Shown piece after piece: positions 1 through 9,311 of a stretch of 64,000 bases of DNA. Every line of letters starts with the position of its first letter. Positions within the stretch are counted from its first letter, which is position 1. The notes under the pieces were generated by a model, which was not told where the DNA came from, did not search any database, and saw nothing but the letters and a program-made list of their open reading frames with translations. Both the position numbers and the translations under genes were made by a program. The DNA comes from Actinomycetota bacterium (lineage in GTDB: Bacteria > Actinomycetota > Actinomycetes > Streptosporangiales > Streptosporangiaceae), in assembly GCA_027313705.1 (NCBI GenBank), contig DAHVDE010000008.1, positions 40,470-104,469 on the forward strand, written 5' to 3'.

Positions 1-1100
1 CGATGCTGTACCGGGTGTTCCCGCCGGAAGAACGGATCAGGGCGGCAGCGATCCTCACCGTGCCGACAACCTTCGCGCCGGCGCTCGGCCCGGTGCTCGG
101 CGGTCTGCTGACCACTGACTTGTCATGGCGCTGGATCTTCTACGTGAACCTGCCGCTCGGGGTCGCCGCCTTCTTGTTCGGCCTGCTGTTCGTGCGGGAA
201 GACCGGCAAGCTCATCCCGGCCGGTTCGACCTGCCCGGATTCCTGCTGTCCGGGATCGGTTTCGGATTGGCGATGTACGGGGTCTCAGAAGGCCCGGTCA
301 AGGGCTGGCACTCCGCCGATATCCTCGCCACGATCGCGGCCGGGGCCGTGCTGCTGGCCGCGATGGTGGTCGTGGAGCTTCGCGTCGCCGAGCCCATGGT
401 CAACTTGCGGTTGCTCGGCAACCGGCTATTCCGTGCCAGCAACGGCGTGATAGTGCTCGGCTCGATCGCTTTTCTGGGTACCTTGTACGCGATCTCGCTC
501 TACTACCAGGACGGCCGCGGGCTCAGCGCGCTCGCCTCTGGCCTGAGTACTGCCCCCGAGGCATTCGGCGTGATGGGCGGTGCGCAGCTAGCGACCCGCT
601 GGCTGTACCCGAGGTTCGGGCCACGCCGGCACATCACGGGAGGGCTGATCGGGGTAGCGATCTCGATCGGCCTGCTCGGACTTCTCGGGCCAGGCACGAG
701 CCTGTGGTGGGCGCGGCTGCTGATGCTCACCCTCGGCCTCGCGATGGCGCAGGTGTTCGTACCCGTCCAAGCGGCGGCTTTCGCCACGATCACGCCCGAG
801 GCTACCGGCCGGGCGTCCACCATGTTCAACACGGTCCGCCAGCTAGGCGGCGCGATCGGGGTCGCCATCTTGACCACCGCGATCGTTGCGATCGGGCCGG
901 TCCACATCGTCAGCCATCAACTGGTCGCCAACCTGACCGCCTACCGGATCACGTTCGCGGTGGCCGCCGCGATCGCACTGCTCGGCACGACGTGCTCGCT
1001 GGCGATCCGGGACGCAGACGCGGCGAGGACCATACGACAGCGCAAGAGCAAGCCGCCGAACCGCAGGCTACTGGACACGGCATCCGCCCTGGCCGACTGA
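1..1100 (+). CDS. MFS drug exporter (DHA2/EmrB-QacA type), 5'-truncated by the window edge
   Basis: About 365 residues are visible and the reading frame is open at the left edge, so the N-terminal transmembrane helices lie outside the window. The visible part begins near the motif C region of drug/proton antiporters (APALGPVLGGLL), followed by the typical WRWIFYVNLPLG segment. Alternating hydrophobic segments continue to about residue 340, and the tail is basic and hydrophilic. The family exports drugs or metabolites by proton antiport in the cytoplasmic membrane. There is no neighbouring regulator in the window and the substrate cannot be told. Confidence 0.85.
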   Translation, partial: MLYRVFPPEERIRAAAILTVPTTFAPALGPVLGGLLTTDLSWRWIFYVNLPLGVAAFLFGLLFVREDRQAHPGRFDLPGFLLSGIGFGLAMYGVSEGPVKGWHSADILATIAAGAVLLAAMVVVELRVAEPMVNLRLLGNRLFRASNGVIVLGSIAFLGTLYAISLYYQDGRGLSALASGLSTAPEAFGVMGGAQLATRWLYPRFGPRRHITGGLIGVAISIGLLGLLGPGTSLWWARLLMLTLGLAMAQVFVPVQAAAFATITPEATGRASTMFNTVRQLGGAIGVAILTTAIVAIGPVHIVSHQLVANLTAYRITFAVAAAIALLGTTCSLAIRDADAARTIRQRKSKPPNRRLLDTASALAD

Positions 1101-1122
1101 CCTTGCGCAGCGGCAAGCGGGC

Positions 1123-1383
1123 CTAGTGCTCCGCGCGGATGTCCGCTGACGGCGGCAGGCTGAGGTACAAGGTGACGCCCGCACCGCAGTGATCGCGGGA
1201 CGCGGCGGGCAGCCACTGCTCGTCGGCTGTGCTGAGCATCACCCTGGCCCCTTCGAGGCTGACAATCACCAGCTTGTCGTCGGAGTCGGCGGGGGTAGCG
1301 AACTCCTGAGTCCAGCCCGGCTCGCCGGTCATCGCCGCGGCCGTCCGGTATGGCTCGTCACAGGACAGGAAAACCGAAAGCAT
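1123..1383 (-). pseudogene. Truncated VOC (glyoxalase/bleomycin-resistance-like) protein
   Basis: The 86 codons from the ATG at 1383 read like the first half of a VOC-fold protein: an N-terminal strand, then the segment KLVIVSLEGARVMLST, then CGAGVTLYLSLP. The frame stops where the second half of the fold would begin. VOC proteins normally need about 120-140 residues, so this is probably a relic. A longer in-frame start upstream adds only low-complexity Arg-rich sequence. The neighbouring repeat-protein remnant supports decay here. It could be a short functional protein, but no full metal-binding set is present. Confidence 0.4.
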
Positions 1384-1529
1384 GCACCGGAGGCTACCCC
1401 TCCGACTCTGGCAACAGCCACGCCAGGGAGCGAATGCCCGGCGCGCCGGCCGGCGGTCAACCGGCCGACCGAGTTGTGCGTCTTCTCCTCGATGACGACA
1501 ACTCCCGAGGCCATTCGACATCGCAGCGA

Positions 1530-1823
1530 TCGGCTGGAAACTGCGCCGCGGCCGGGACCTACGTCACCAACGGCCACGGCAATCAGGCGTTCGTCGTCGG
1601 CCAGGTGAATGGCACCTGGCGCAAGGCAATCCAAGTTCCAGGTACCGCTGCGCTCAACACGGGCGGGTACGCGACGGTCACTTCGGTGTCGTGCCCTTCG
1701 GCCGGAAACTGCTCAGCAGGCGGGTACTACGACGGCGGCGGCGGGCTGGCGTTCGTGGTCAGCCAGGTCAACGGCACCTGGGGCAAGGCCGTCCAGGTGC
1801 CAGGCACCGCTACCGGCGGGTGA
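1530..1823 (+). pseudogene. Remnant of a secreted repeat protein (SAGNC / VNGTW repeats)
   Basis: Two copies of a roughly 56-residue unit are visible, at 1530-1697 and 1698-1820. Each begins SAGNC, runs through FVV..VNGTW.KA and ends in VPGTA. This unit type occurs in long secreted proteins of some actinomycetes. Here there is no signal peptide, no credible start and only two units before the stop, so it looks like the tail of a lost gene. The upstream part of the same frame (from 1350) is low-complexity and not convincing as coding sequence. Confidence 0.5.
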
Positions 1824-1923
1824 TCAACTCGGCCAGGCGCCAGAAAATTGCGCTATAGTACCATAGTTCACTCGGTTTCGATCCTTTTTCCTGACCGTTG
1901 CGCCCGACGGGAGAGTGTGGCAG

Positions 1924-2718
1924 ATGCGAAAGAGCGCGATCGCCGTTGTGCTGGTGTCCGCGAGCCTCTTGTGGTCAGGCACCCAAGCCCTGGCCATGCC
2001 GGCGACACGGGAGAAGGTTTACTTCGCGTTCATCAAGAGCCGGGTGCACGCGCATCACGGCATCGCGCTGAAGTACTCGGCCGCCGGCCTGCCGAGGGGA
2101 TCGGCGCTGTATCTGCAGCGGCAAGCCGGGACCGCGCATGCGTGGCAGCAGGTGCGGCGACTGCGCGGCCTCTCTGGCCGGGTGATTGCGCCTGGCGTTC
2201 CTCTTGGCCAGTATGCGTACCGGGTTGAGGCCAAGCGCGGTCGGCGGTCGCTGAAAGCCTCGCGGGTGCGGAAGCTCTACTCCTACGGCAGCGTGTCGAT
2301 CGGAACGCTGTGCAGCAACTCCAAGGTTGTCGACAATGCCGGCAACGGATGCCCCTATTCAGGCAGCACTCAGGTCGGCAGCCACATCTTCCAGTACAAG
2401 ATTCTGGTCAACAACAACGGCAGCTCGGTGTACCCGAACTTCTACCAGCTGATCCAGTTCCCCGCCACGACCTGCCGCTCAATCTCGATCACCTTCGGCA
2501 TGCCCGCCGATTCCTCGCAAAGCGGCGACACTGCCTACATCGAGACCGTGGAGCAGACAAAGGATCCCGCCGTCGCGAGCGCAGGCTTCGGTTCGCTCGC
2601 GACCTTCCGCGCGCAGCTTGACGGTCACCCCTGGTTCCTCGAAAACGCGGCGACCAGCACAAACGACGGGATCGCCATCAACGCGACGGCATCTTGCTAC
2701 ACGCGCTCCGGATACTGA
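1924..2718 (+). CDS. Secreted protein of unknown function
   Basis: The 264-residue protein starts at the ATG preceded by GGGAGAG about eight bases upstream; the in-frame GTG at 1915 overlaps that ribosome-binding site and is less likely. Residues 1-24 are a clear signal peptide: MRK, a hydrophobic core, then TQALA before the predicted cleavage. The mature part has a basic stretch (about residues 80-120) that looks beta-rich, then a Cys-containing region with CSN, NGCPYSG, TTC and SCY, so one or two disulfides are possible. I do not recognise a family. It stands alone between a repeat remnant and a convergent amidohydrolase. Confidence 0.7.
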   Translation: MRKSAIAVVLVSASLLWSGTQALAMPATREKVYFAFIKSRVHAHHGIALKYSAAGLPRGSALYLQRQAGTAHAWQQVRRLRGLSGRVIAPGVPLGQYAYRVEAKRGRRSLKASRVRKLYSYGSVSIGTLCSNSKVVDNAGNGCPYSGSTQVGSHIFQYKILVNNNGSSVYPNFYQLIQFPATTCRSISITFGMPADSSQSGDTAYIETVEQTKDPAVASAGFGSLATFRAQLDGHPWFLENAATSTNDGIAINATASCYTRSGY

Positions 2719-2755
2719 CCAGCGAAGCAGTCCGGCAGCCAGGGTCGCGGGCCGG

Positions 2756-4318
2756 TCAGCTGTCGGCGATTCTGCCTGGGCGCTGGCTGCCTGCGGGCTT
2801 GCCGTTGCGCCAGACGATGCTCCCGTTCACTATGACGTGGGTGATGCCGTCGGCCAGCCGGGCGGGCTGGTCATAGGTTGCGCGCTCGATGATGCCGCTC
2901 GGGCCGATGACACAGATGTCGGCGGTCTTGCCGGGGATGAGCCGGCCACGGCTGGTCAGGCCGTAGACGTCCGCGGCGTGGGCGGCGAGGTGCCTGGCGA
3001 TGCGCTGGTAACCGGTTTCCGCGCCGTGGGTTCTCAGGTAGTGCCCAGCCAGGCGGGCGAAGGCGCCGAATCCGCGCGGGTGCGGGTGCTGGCCCTGGTA
3101 AATGCCGTCGGAGCCGGCGCTGTGCCTGTCGTGGCCGGCGAGCCAGGCGAGGTGCTCTTCGGTAAGGGCCGGGCGGTCGAGGTGAGCCCCGACGTTCAGG
3201 CCGGAGGCGACCAGCAGGTCCAGTGCCCATTCACCAGGTGCCTGATGGCTGGCAGTCGCAGCCTGGGTGATGGACAGGCCGGCGAAGTGCTGGCTGCTTG
3301 CGGGCAGGCAGCCGAGGTACAAGTTGCCGAGTGCCTGCTCGGTGAAGCTGTCGCCGGCGAGCAGGGCGGCACGGGTGCCGGGGTCGCGGAGCGCCGTGAC
3401 GGTGTGCTGCGGTCCCTGGTACTGGAGTTCTGGCGGCAGGAGAAGGGTGGCCAGGATGGTGCTTGAGGTGCGGTAGGGGTACATGTCGAAGGTAAGCGGC
3501 ACGCCGGCCGCGTCGGCCGCGTCGAAGGCGGGCTGAATGCCGGCGGGCGGACCCCACAGGTGACTGGCATGGACCCGGATACCCGCCTGCCTTCCCACAG
3601 CGGTCAGTTCTGCCAGGCCCGAGGCGACGGCCGGGCCGTAGCCGCGCAGATGCGACACGTAAGGACGCCCGGCCCCGCGCAATGGCCTGGCCAGTTCGGC
3701 GATCTCGCTGGCGGCGCCGAAGCGGCTCGGCAGGTAGTCCAGGCCGCTCGACAGGCCGACCGCGCCGGCCGCAAGGGCGTCTTCGACCTGGTCGCGGGCT
3801 CGTGCAAGCTGCCAGGGGGCAAGCGGTGCCCTAGCCAGGCCCGCGAGGTTATGCCTGATCGTTCCCTGGGACGCGAGCACGGCGACGTTCTGGACGAGCC
3901 GACCGGAAACGGCGTCACGGTAACCGGCGACGGACAGGGCACAGGCCGGTTCCAGGCCGCCGTTCACGGGGCCGAAGTACCGGCTGAGATAGCGGGCGGT
4001 CGCGGCGGAGGCGCCAATCCATGACTGACCGTCCTGGCCGACAACCAGAGTCGTCACGCCCTGGGCCAGCGCTCCTTCCACGTACCCAGTGCGCAGGAGC
4101 GGCCATTCGGCGTGAGCGTGAGCGTCGATGAAACCCGGAAGCACCACGCTGCCCGGTTCCAGTTCGATGACATCGCAGTTCTCCGTGCCGACGCCAGCTC
4201 GCCCTGCATCCGGACCTGCCCAGGCAACAAGCGTGTCCTCGATGAGCAGGTCGGCGCGGACGGTCGTGGCACCGGCGCCGTCGGCAACCAGGCCGCCACG
4301 CAACAGGGTTCGCTTCAC
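2756..4318 (-). CDS. Amidohydrolase family protein, N-acyl-D-amino-acid deacylase-like
   Basis: The protein has 520 residues, the usual size for D-aminoacylases. It begins with the small beta domain of composite-domain amidohydrolases (LLRGGLVADGAG..., LIEDTLVAWAG), then the metal motif GFIDAHAHAEWPLL. HASH lies in the barrel, and a GSDGIY Asp motif near residue 400 precedes a typical C-terminal return to the beta domain (GRLIPGKTADICVIGP). The family hydrolyses N-acyl-D-amino acids or related ring amides in the cytosol, using one or two zinc ions. The GTG start has GGAAGATGG upstream. It is monocistronic and the substrate is not predictable. Confidence 0.8.
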   Translation of the reverse strand: MKRTLLRGGLVADGAGATTVRADLLIEDTLVAWAGPDAGRAGVGTENCDVIELEPGSVVLPGFIDAHAHAEWPLLRTGYVEGALAQGVTTLVVGQDGQSWIGASAATARYLSRYFGPVNGGLEPACALSVAGYRDAVSGRLVQNVAVLASQGTIRHNLAGLARAPLAPWQLARARDQVEDALAAGAVGLSSGLDYLPSRFGAASEIAELARPLRGAGRPYVSHLRGYGPAVASGLAELTAVGRQAGIRVHASHLWGPPAGIQPAFDAADAAGVPLTFDMYPYRTSSTILATLLLPPELQYQGPQHTVTALRDPGTRAALLAGDSFTEQALGNLYLGCLPASSQHFAGLSITQAATASHQAPGEWALDLLVASGLNVGAHLDRPALTEEHLAWLAGHDRHSAGSDGIYQGQHPHPRGFGAFARLAGHYLRTHGAETGYQRIARHLAAHAADVYGLTSRGRLIPGKTADICVIGPSGIIERATYDQPARLADGITHVIVNGSIVWRNGKPAGSQRPGRIADS

Positions 4319-4431
4319 AGGCCCATCTTCCGCCCACCTGCGTATCGATGCAGGCAGACACGGTCATCGTGATCGCGTGCCGGTTCCGCTGCGACGACCA
4401 CTGACCTTCGCAGGCGGCCTTCGGCGCGCCG

Positions 4432-4611
4432 TCAACGCCAGCCGGGCGACGACCGCCGCTGCCGCTTGATTAGTCCGTAGACCCACGAGTCAGAGACCTC
4501 GCCGGTCACGACGCAGTCTTCCCGCAATGTCCCTTCCCGCACGAACCCGAGTTTCTCCAGCACGCGGGCACCGGCTTGCCAGCCATTTTCAGCGGCCGCC
4601 ATGCGATGCAT
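4432..4611 (-). pseudogene. C-terminal fragment of a GNAT (RimJ/RimL-like) acetyltransferase
   Basis: The reverse strand reads MHRMAAAENGWQ, then ARVLEKLGFVREGTLRED, then a short tail to a TGA. RVLEKLGF..EG is the acetyl-CoA-proximal C-terminal motif of RimJ/RimL-type N-acetyltransferases. Only about 59 residues remain of a normal 170-200, with no N-terminal beta strands upstream, so this is a decayed gene end. It lies against the promoter of the downstream VOC gene. Confidence 0.5.
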
Positions 4612-4669
4612 TCCTGAGGCGGCTGCCGTCTATATATTGCACAGACGACGATCTGCTTAAGGAGCAGCA

Positions 4670-5446
4670 ATGACGAACCGGCACGTCGCCCCGCTCGGCG
4701 CTCCCTGCTGGGTTGACCTGTGGACTTCGGACGTCGAGGGGAGCCGGCACTTCTATGCCGGGCTGTTCGGCTGGCAGGCAGAGGAACAAAACGCCGACTA
4801 CGGCGGCTACTTCATGTTCACCAGGGCAGGCGTGCCGATCGCCGGGGCAATGGGCGATATGGGGGATATGCGGGCCAACGATACCTGGAAACCCTTCTTC
4901 GCGACACAAGACATCGAGCGGACCCTGAAGCTCGCCGCCGCGCATGGCGGCACGGTGCGACTCCCGGCAACGCCAATCGACGAGCTCGGCAGTCAGGCGG
5001 TGATCGCCGACCCGTCGGGGGCGGTGACCGGCATCTGGCAGCCCGGCGGGTTCCCTGGCTTCACCGCGCTGCACGAGCACGGTACCCCGAGCTTCATCGC
5101 CATCGATGTACCCGACTATCACCGCCAGGTCGCGTTCTACCGCCAGGTATTCGGCTGGGAGCCACTTGAGGAGGAAGCCGATGGTCATCACTATGCCGGC
5201 TACCTGGACCTGGAGAACAGCCGGCCAATCGCCGGCATCGGCGACGCGGTGGAGTCGCTGGCACCAGGGGAAACGCCGTCCTGGTCGGTGTTCTGGCAAT
5301 GCGACGACGTCGACGCCTCGGTCGCGAAGGTAAGCGCGCTTGGCGGGACGGTGCTCACCGACGCTGCCGATCATGGCCTCGGGCGGGTCGCCCGGGTGGC
5401 TGACCCCTCTGGCGCGCGCTTCTGGCTCTTCCGGCCGAAGGGCTAG
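4670..5446 (+). CDS. VOC family protein with two glyoxalase-like domains
   Basis: The 258-residue protein starts at the ATG after AAGGAGCAGCA. It has two tandem VOC modules, residues about 8-120 (CWVDLWTSDVEGSRHFYAGLFGW) and 130-256 (SFIAIDVPDYHRQVAFYRQVFGW), each ending in a strand of the type ADPSGA..G.W. This is the architecture of the mycobacterial 27-kDa antigen/CFP30B group, often annotated as a hydroxylase or glyoxalase. Metal ligands are not obvious in both modules, so catalytic activity is uncertain. It stands alone, with an AT-rich stretch (TATATATTG) just upstream as a possible promoter. Confidence 0.8.
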   Translation: MTNRHVAPLGAPCWVDLWTSDVEGSRHFYAGLFGWQAEEQNADYGGYFMFTRAGVPIAGAMGDMGDMRANDTWKPFFATQDIERTLKLAAAHGGTVRLPATPIDELGSQAVIADPSGAVTGIWQPGGFPGFTALHEHGTPSFIAIDVPDYHRQVAFYRQVFGWEPLEEEADGHHYAGYLDLENSRPIAGIGDAVESLAPGETPSWSVFWQCDDVDASVAKVSALGGTVLTDAADHGLGRVARVADPSGARFWLFRPKG

Positions 5447-5540
5447 GGCCTAGCGCCGTGATCAAAACGTCGTTCCCGCAGGAACAATTCCGGCACGGGA
5501 ACCTGCCATGATTGGGTTGGCAAGTGAACGGGAGTGGGTC

Positions 5541-6386
5541 ATGAACGAGGAAACTGCCCTCAGCGTCCCATCGACTGTCGGCCTGCCCAGGTACTCGCCA
5601 GGTCCGCAGGTGCCCGGACCGGGCACGCTCGCCGTCGCGGTGCGCGGGTTGCGCAAGAGCTTCGGTGGCAAGGAGGCAGTGGCGGGCATCGACCTGGATG
5701 TGGCGGCCGGTTCCCTCGCCGGGCTGGTCGGGCCGAACGGGGCAGGCAAGACCACGTCGTTGTCGATGATGACCGGGCTGCTCCGGCCGGATGGCGGGGA
5801 TGTACGAGTCAACGGACTGGATGTGTGGCAGGACCCGCCTGCGGCTAAGGCGATCATCGGTGTCGTGCCTGCCGAGGTCCGGCTGTTCGAGCGGCTCAGC
5901 GGCGAGGAACTGCTTGAGTATGCCGGGCGGCTGCGCGGCATGCCGGCCAGTGAGGCGCGCTCGCGAGCCGCCCAGTTGCTTGACGTGCTTGACCTGGCCG
6001 GCGATGCCAGCCGGCTGGTCGCCGACTATTCCACCGGCATGCGCAAGAAGGCCGCGCTCGGCTGCGCGCTGATCCACAATCCCTCCGTGCTGTTCCTTGA
6101 CGAGCCGCTTGAGGGCGTGGACCCGGTGTCGGCCGACGTGATCCGCCACCTGCTGAAGCGATTCACCGAGTCCGGCTCGACCGTCCTGTTCTCCAGCCAC
6201 GTCATGGAGCTAGTGGAGCAGGTCTGCGACCACGTTTCCGTCATCGACAAGGGCAAGATCGTGATAAGCGGCACCACCGACCAGGTGCGCGGCGGCAAGA
6301 CGCTGCAGCGCGCCTTCATCGATCTGGTCGGCCCCAGGACGCGCGACGAGGAAGGGCTGTCATGGCTCGGCTCTTCGCCCGCCTGA
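5541..6386 (+). CDS. ABC transporter ATP-binding protein
   Basis: This is a cytosolic ATPase subunit of an ABC-2-type exporter, 281 residues from the ATG preceded by GGGAG; an earlier in-frame ATG at 5508 lacks a ribosome-binding site. It has a Walker A (GPNGAGKTTS), a Q-loop region, the variant signature YSTGMRKK in place of LSGGQ, Walker B (VLFLDEPLEG) and the switch His in SSHVMELVEQ. The 3' end overlaps the permease gene by 25 bases, which indicates co-translation. The substrate is unknown. Confidence 0.9.
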   Translation: MNEETALSVPSTVGLPRYSPGPQVPGPGTLAVAVRGLRKSFGGKEAVAGIDLDVAAGSLAGLVGPNGAGKTTSLSMMTGLLRPDGGDVRVNGLDVWQDPPAAKAIIGVVPAEVRLFERLSGEELLEYAGRLRGMPASEARSRAAQLLDVLDLAGDASRLVADYSTGMRKKAALGCALIHNPSVLFLDEPLEGVDPVSADVIRHLLKRFTESGSTVLFSSHVMELVEQVCDHVSVIDKGKIVISGTTDQVRGGKTLQRAFIDLVGPRTRDEEGLSWLGSSPA

Positions 6387-7954
6387 AGCTGCGCCTGCTG
6401 CTCAATGCGCTGCGCTCGTCAAACGCAGCCAAGATCAGCTTTATCATCAGCACGGCATTCGCTGTGGCGCTCGCGGTCCTCACCTTCTTGGCGCTGGCTT
6501 CCTTCAGCGGCAAGAGCACATCGGCGGACCTGACCGCGGTCATCTTCACCGTGTTCGCGTTCGGCTGGCTGATCGCGCCGATCATGGTCTTCGGCGTGGA
6601 CGGCACACTTGACCCGGCGACGCTGGCAATGTACCCGCTGCGCACCCGCAAGCTCATCGCCGGGCTGCTGGCGGCCTCGGCTACCGGCGCCTGGCCGCTG
6701 GCCAATGTGGCCGGCCTGCTCGGGGTGACCATAGGGCTGGCACACGGCCCGCTCGGCGAGGTCGTGGCGGTGGCCGCGGTGGCCTTGCAGGTGCTGTTCT
6801 GCATCTCCTTGTCGCGATTCGTGACAACGTCCATGGCAGGCCTGCTGCGGTCGCGGCGCGGCAGGGACCTGGCCGCGTTCCTGATCGTTCCGCTCGTCGC
6901 GCTGTATGAGTTCTTCACCCAGGTGGTGCCGAAGGCGGCCGCGGCGGGCAAGATCACCACGGCGAGCTTCGCCGGGCTCGACGCATGGATGCGCTGGCTG
7001 CCGCCTGGCTTGGCGGCGCACGCGATCCAGGACGCCTCGGACGGACGGCTCGGCCTGGCTTTCCTTCGCCTGGCCTTGCTGGCTGCCGTTATCGTCGTGC
7101 TCGGCTGGCTGTGGGTCAGGTCGCTCAGCCGGGCACTGGTAACGGCCGACACCACTACCCAGGGCGCGCGGGTCCGCAGTGCCAACCTGCCGTTCGCCAG
7201 GTTCGGCTTGCGCGGCGCCGTCGCCGCCAGGTTCTGGCTCTACCAGCGCCGTGAGCCAGCCTCGCTGGTCTGCTGGGCTCTGGTCGCGGTCATCACGGCC
7301 GCTGCTTCCGCGAGTTCGGTACTCGGCAAGCAGCACCATCCTGGTGTCATCTTCTTGAGCGCGATCCTTGGTGCCGCGTTCGCCGGGGTCTTTCACGCCA
7401 ACTCGGTCGGACTTACCGGTCCTCCCTTCGTGCTTGAAGGGACGGCGCTGGCCAGGACACGCGACCTGCGCGCATATTTCTCTGGCCAGAACGTCGTGCT
7501 CAGCGTCATCGGAGCGCCGCTGATCATCGCAGTCTGCTTCGGCCTGGCAGCCACGGCCCGCCGGCCAGGACTCGGCCTCGAGGCGGCGCCTGTCGTGCTG
7601 GCTGGCCTCGGCGCTGCCCTGGGGCTGAGCAATGTGTTCACCGTGGCACTCCCCTACCCGATGGTCAGGCGAATCAGCAACCCGATGCTGACGTCCGCAC
7701 CCGGTTACAGCGCCCACCGGCTCGGCATGACTTTCGGCACCCTGGCAGGCACCGCCGTGGCGGCCGCGCCTGCCCTCGTCGCGGCGCTGCTGACTGCGGC
7801 AGATCCGCTCGCGATCCGCGTCGGAGTGCTGCTGCCGTGCTCGGCCGTCTACGGCTGCGCGCTCGCGCTGGCCGGCGCGCGGATCGCGGCGAACGCGGCG
7901 ACAGCCAAGATGCCGGAGTTGTGCCAGGTCGCCATCCGCAGCGCCATGTCCTGA
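6362..7954 (+). CDS. ABC-2-type transporter permease
   Basis: The 530-residue integral membrane protein has about twelve hydrophobic segments in two blocks: residues about 25-250, then about 310-520 after a charged linker near residue 270. It overlaps the ATPase gene upstream, so the two form an exporter. Large permeases of this kind occur with YSTGM-type ATPases in actinomycetes, and their substrates are generally not known. No regulator is adjacent. Confidence 0.85.
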   Translation: MARLFARLKLRLLLNALRSSNAAKISFIISTAFAVALAVLTFLALASFSGKSTSADLTAVIFTVFAFGWLIAPIMVFGVDGTLDPATLAMYPLRTRKLIAGLLAASATGAWPLANVAGLLGVTIGLAHGPLGEVVAVAAVALQVLFCISLSRFVTTSMAGLLRSRRGRDLAAFLIVPLVALYEFFTQVVPKAAAAGKITTASFAGLDAWMRWLPPGLAAHAIQDASDGRLGLAFLRLALLAAVIVVLGWLWVRSLSRALVTADTTTQGARVRSANLPFARFGLRGAVAARFWLYQRREPASLVCWALVAVITAAASASSVLGKQHHPGVIFLSAILGAAFAGVFHANSVGLTGPPFVLEGTALARTRDLRAYFSGQNVVLSVIGAPLIIAVCFGLAATARRPGLGLEAAPVVLAGLGAALGLSNVFTVALPYPMVRRISNPMLTSAPGYSAHRLGMTFGTLAGTAVAAAPALVAALLTAADPLAIRVGVLLPCSAVYGCALALAGARIAANAATAKMPELCQVAIRSAMS

Positions 7955-8010
7955 GCGGGCATTAGGTACATGCGTTGCCTGACCGCACCGGATGCACGAG
8001 AATTGGCTGT

Positions 8011-8346
8011 GTGCACGACCTGACAAACTTCATCGGCAGCTATTGGTGGCTGATGTTCATCATCGGCCCGATGGCGGGCGGTGCGGTGCAGCAACACCAC
8101 GCGCGGCGGCTGAAGATCATCGAAGCCAAGGGCAAGCTGACCGAACAGCGCCAGGCCGCCCTGGCGCCATCTCCTGAACCGCAGCCCGTCTGCGGATGCA
8201 CGCATCACCTGAGCTTCCATAATCCGCATACCAGCAACTGCGCGGTCGACGACTGCCGCTGCCAGCAGTACGTCGGGCCAGAGCCGCTCGGCCACGTCTT
8301 CGCGCTGCCGCTCGTAGACCCTGACGCTATCGACTCCGGCCGCTGA
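8011..8346 (+). CDS. Small membrane-anchored protein with a Cys/His-rich C-terminal module
   Basis: From the GTG start the product is 111 residues: one N-terminal transmembrane segment (YWWLMFIIGPMAGGAV), a basic helix (HHARRLKIIEAKGKL), a Pro-rich linker, then CGCTHHLSFHN and CAVDDCRCQQYVGPEPL. The Cys/His spacing looks like a small zinc-binding fold. Its role is unknown. An in-frame ATG at 7975 is less likely because it would add a Cys-containing stretch before the membrane segment. Confidence 0.6.
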   Translation: MHDLTNFIGSYWWLMFIIGPMAGGAVQQHHARRLKIIEAKGKLTEQRQAALAPSPEPQPVCGCTHHLSFHNPHTSNCAVDDCRCQQYVGPEPLGHVFALPLVDPDAIDSGR

Positions 8347-8432
8347 GGCAGCGTCCCGGCCCGGCGCCGCGCGCGGACGTGGCATGAAAGCGGTCCCGGC
8401 GCCAAGCGAACCCGGACGCTATCGACGCCGGC
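8324..8432. repeat. Direct repeat at the 3' end of the small membrane-protein gene
   Basis: GACGCTATCGACTCCGGC at 8324-8341 recurs at 8415-8432 with one mismatch (GACGCTATCGACGCCGGC). The first copy encodes the last residues of the upstream protein and the second lies in the noncoding gap. It reads as a partial tandem duplication of the gene end. Confidence 0.45.
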
Positions 8433-8487
8433 AACGCGCGCCTGGCCTGCGTCAGCCGGGTGAACCCGCATGCATGCAGGTAGATAG

Positions 8488-8527
8488 TTGACAAGAGTAC
8501 CATTGATTCTTTAATGTTGTTCATTGA
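8488..8527 (+). promoter_or_regulatory. Candidate promoter with direct repeats, upstream of the first wrbA-like gene
   Basis: TTGACA (8488-8493) and TTTAAT (8510-8515) are separated by 16 bases, close to the housekeeping sigma consensus. CATTGA occurs at 8501-8506 and 8522-8527, 21 bases apart, that is on one face of the helix, which could be a regulator site. The AT-rich stretch stands out from the high-GC surroundings. The start codon of the quinone reductase gene lies about 135 bases downstream. Confidence 0.45.
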
Positions 8528-8650
8528 ACCATCTCCTAGAGAACTGGCCAAGCTGACCGGAGGGAACGCCGCTCAGCGCACGTCGCACTGAGCGGAAGCC
8601 ATGCCAGATCCTGGCTGCACCCTGCCCGTCAGTCCGTGAGGAGAGCGCAG

Positions 8651-9283
8651 ATGAACTTCGCCCGGATTGCCGTCATCTACTACAGCGCGACGGGTAACGT
8701 GCACCGACTGGCCAGCGCGGTGGCGGAGGGTGCGGCCGGAGCGGGCGCCGAGGTGCGGCTGCGGCGAGTCGCCGAGCTCGCTCCCGACTATGCCATCGAC
8801 ATGAATCCCGCCTGGCGAACTCACCTGGAGGAGGCCAGGCGGACGGTCGAGGAAGCGAGCCCAGCGGACCTCGCCTGGGCGGACGGCTTCGCCCTCGGCT
8901 CGCCTACGAGGTTCGGGAGCGTGTCCGCGCAGCTTAAGCAGTTCATCGATCAAACCGGCCCGCTTTGGGTGGCTGGCGAACTGTCGGACAAGGCCGCGAC
9001 AGCGTTTACCTCTGCCATTAACCGCCATGGCGGTCAGGAGTCGACGCTGCTGGCGTTACACAACGTCTTCTGCCACTGGGGCAGCGTAATCGTGCCGCCG
9101 GGCTACACCGACCCGCTCCTGTTTCCTGCGGGAGGCAACCCGTACGGCACGTCGTTCGTGTCCGGCGTACAAGGTATTCGTCCCAGTGCGGAGACTCTCG
9201 CCGCCGCGCGCTATCAGGGCCGCCGGCTCGCCGAGGTCGCCAGCCACCTGAGTGCCTTCCGGTCGGCCAGGCTGGCGAAGTAA
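8651..9283 (+). CDS. wrbA: WrbA-type NAD(P)H:quinone oxidoreductase (copy 1)
   Basis: Flavodoxin-fold protein of 210 residues. The start is the ATG after GAGGAGAG. The FMN phosphate loop is IYYSATGNVHRLA; the second FMN region is FALGSPTRFGSVSAQLKQFID, followed by AFTSAINRHGGQESTLL and PPGYTDP, all hallmarks of WrbA. WrbA proteins reduce quinones to hydroquinones by two electrons. A close paralogue occurs at 33160-33810, so the two copies lie on either side of the biosynthetic genes. A role in detoxifying or maturing a quinone product is inference. Confidence 0.85.
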   Translation: MNFARIAVIYYSATGNVHRLASAVAEGAAGAGAEVRLRRVAELAPDYAIDMNPAWRTHLEEARRTVEEASPADLAWADGFALGSPTRFGSVSAQLKQFIDQTGPLWVAGELSDKAATAFTSAINRHGGQESTLLALHNVFCHWGSVIVPPGYTDPLLFPAGGNPYGTSFVSGVQGIRPSAETLAAARYQGRRLAEVASHLSAFRSARLAK

Positions 9284-9311
9284 CCCAGTCGGGCCCGCCG
9301 ATCTAGCCGGC

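Noticed and set aside
6419-8026. 535-codon open frame on the minus strand across the ABC permease gene
   Set aside because: Arg/Gln/His-rich shadow with no family motif; the plus strand carries a clear membrane protein in a two-gene operon.
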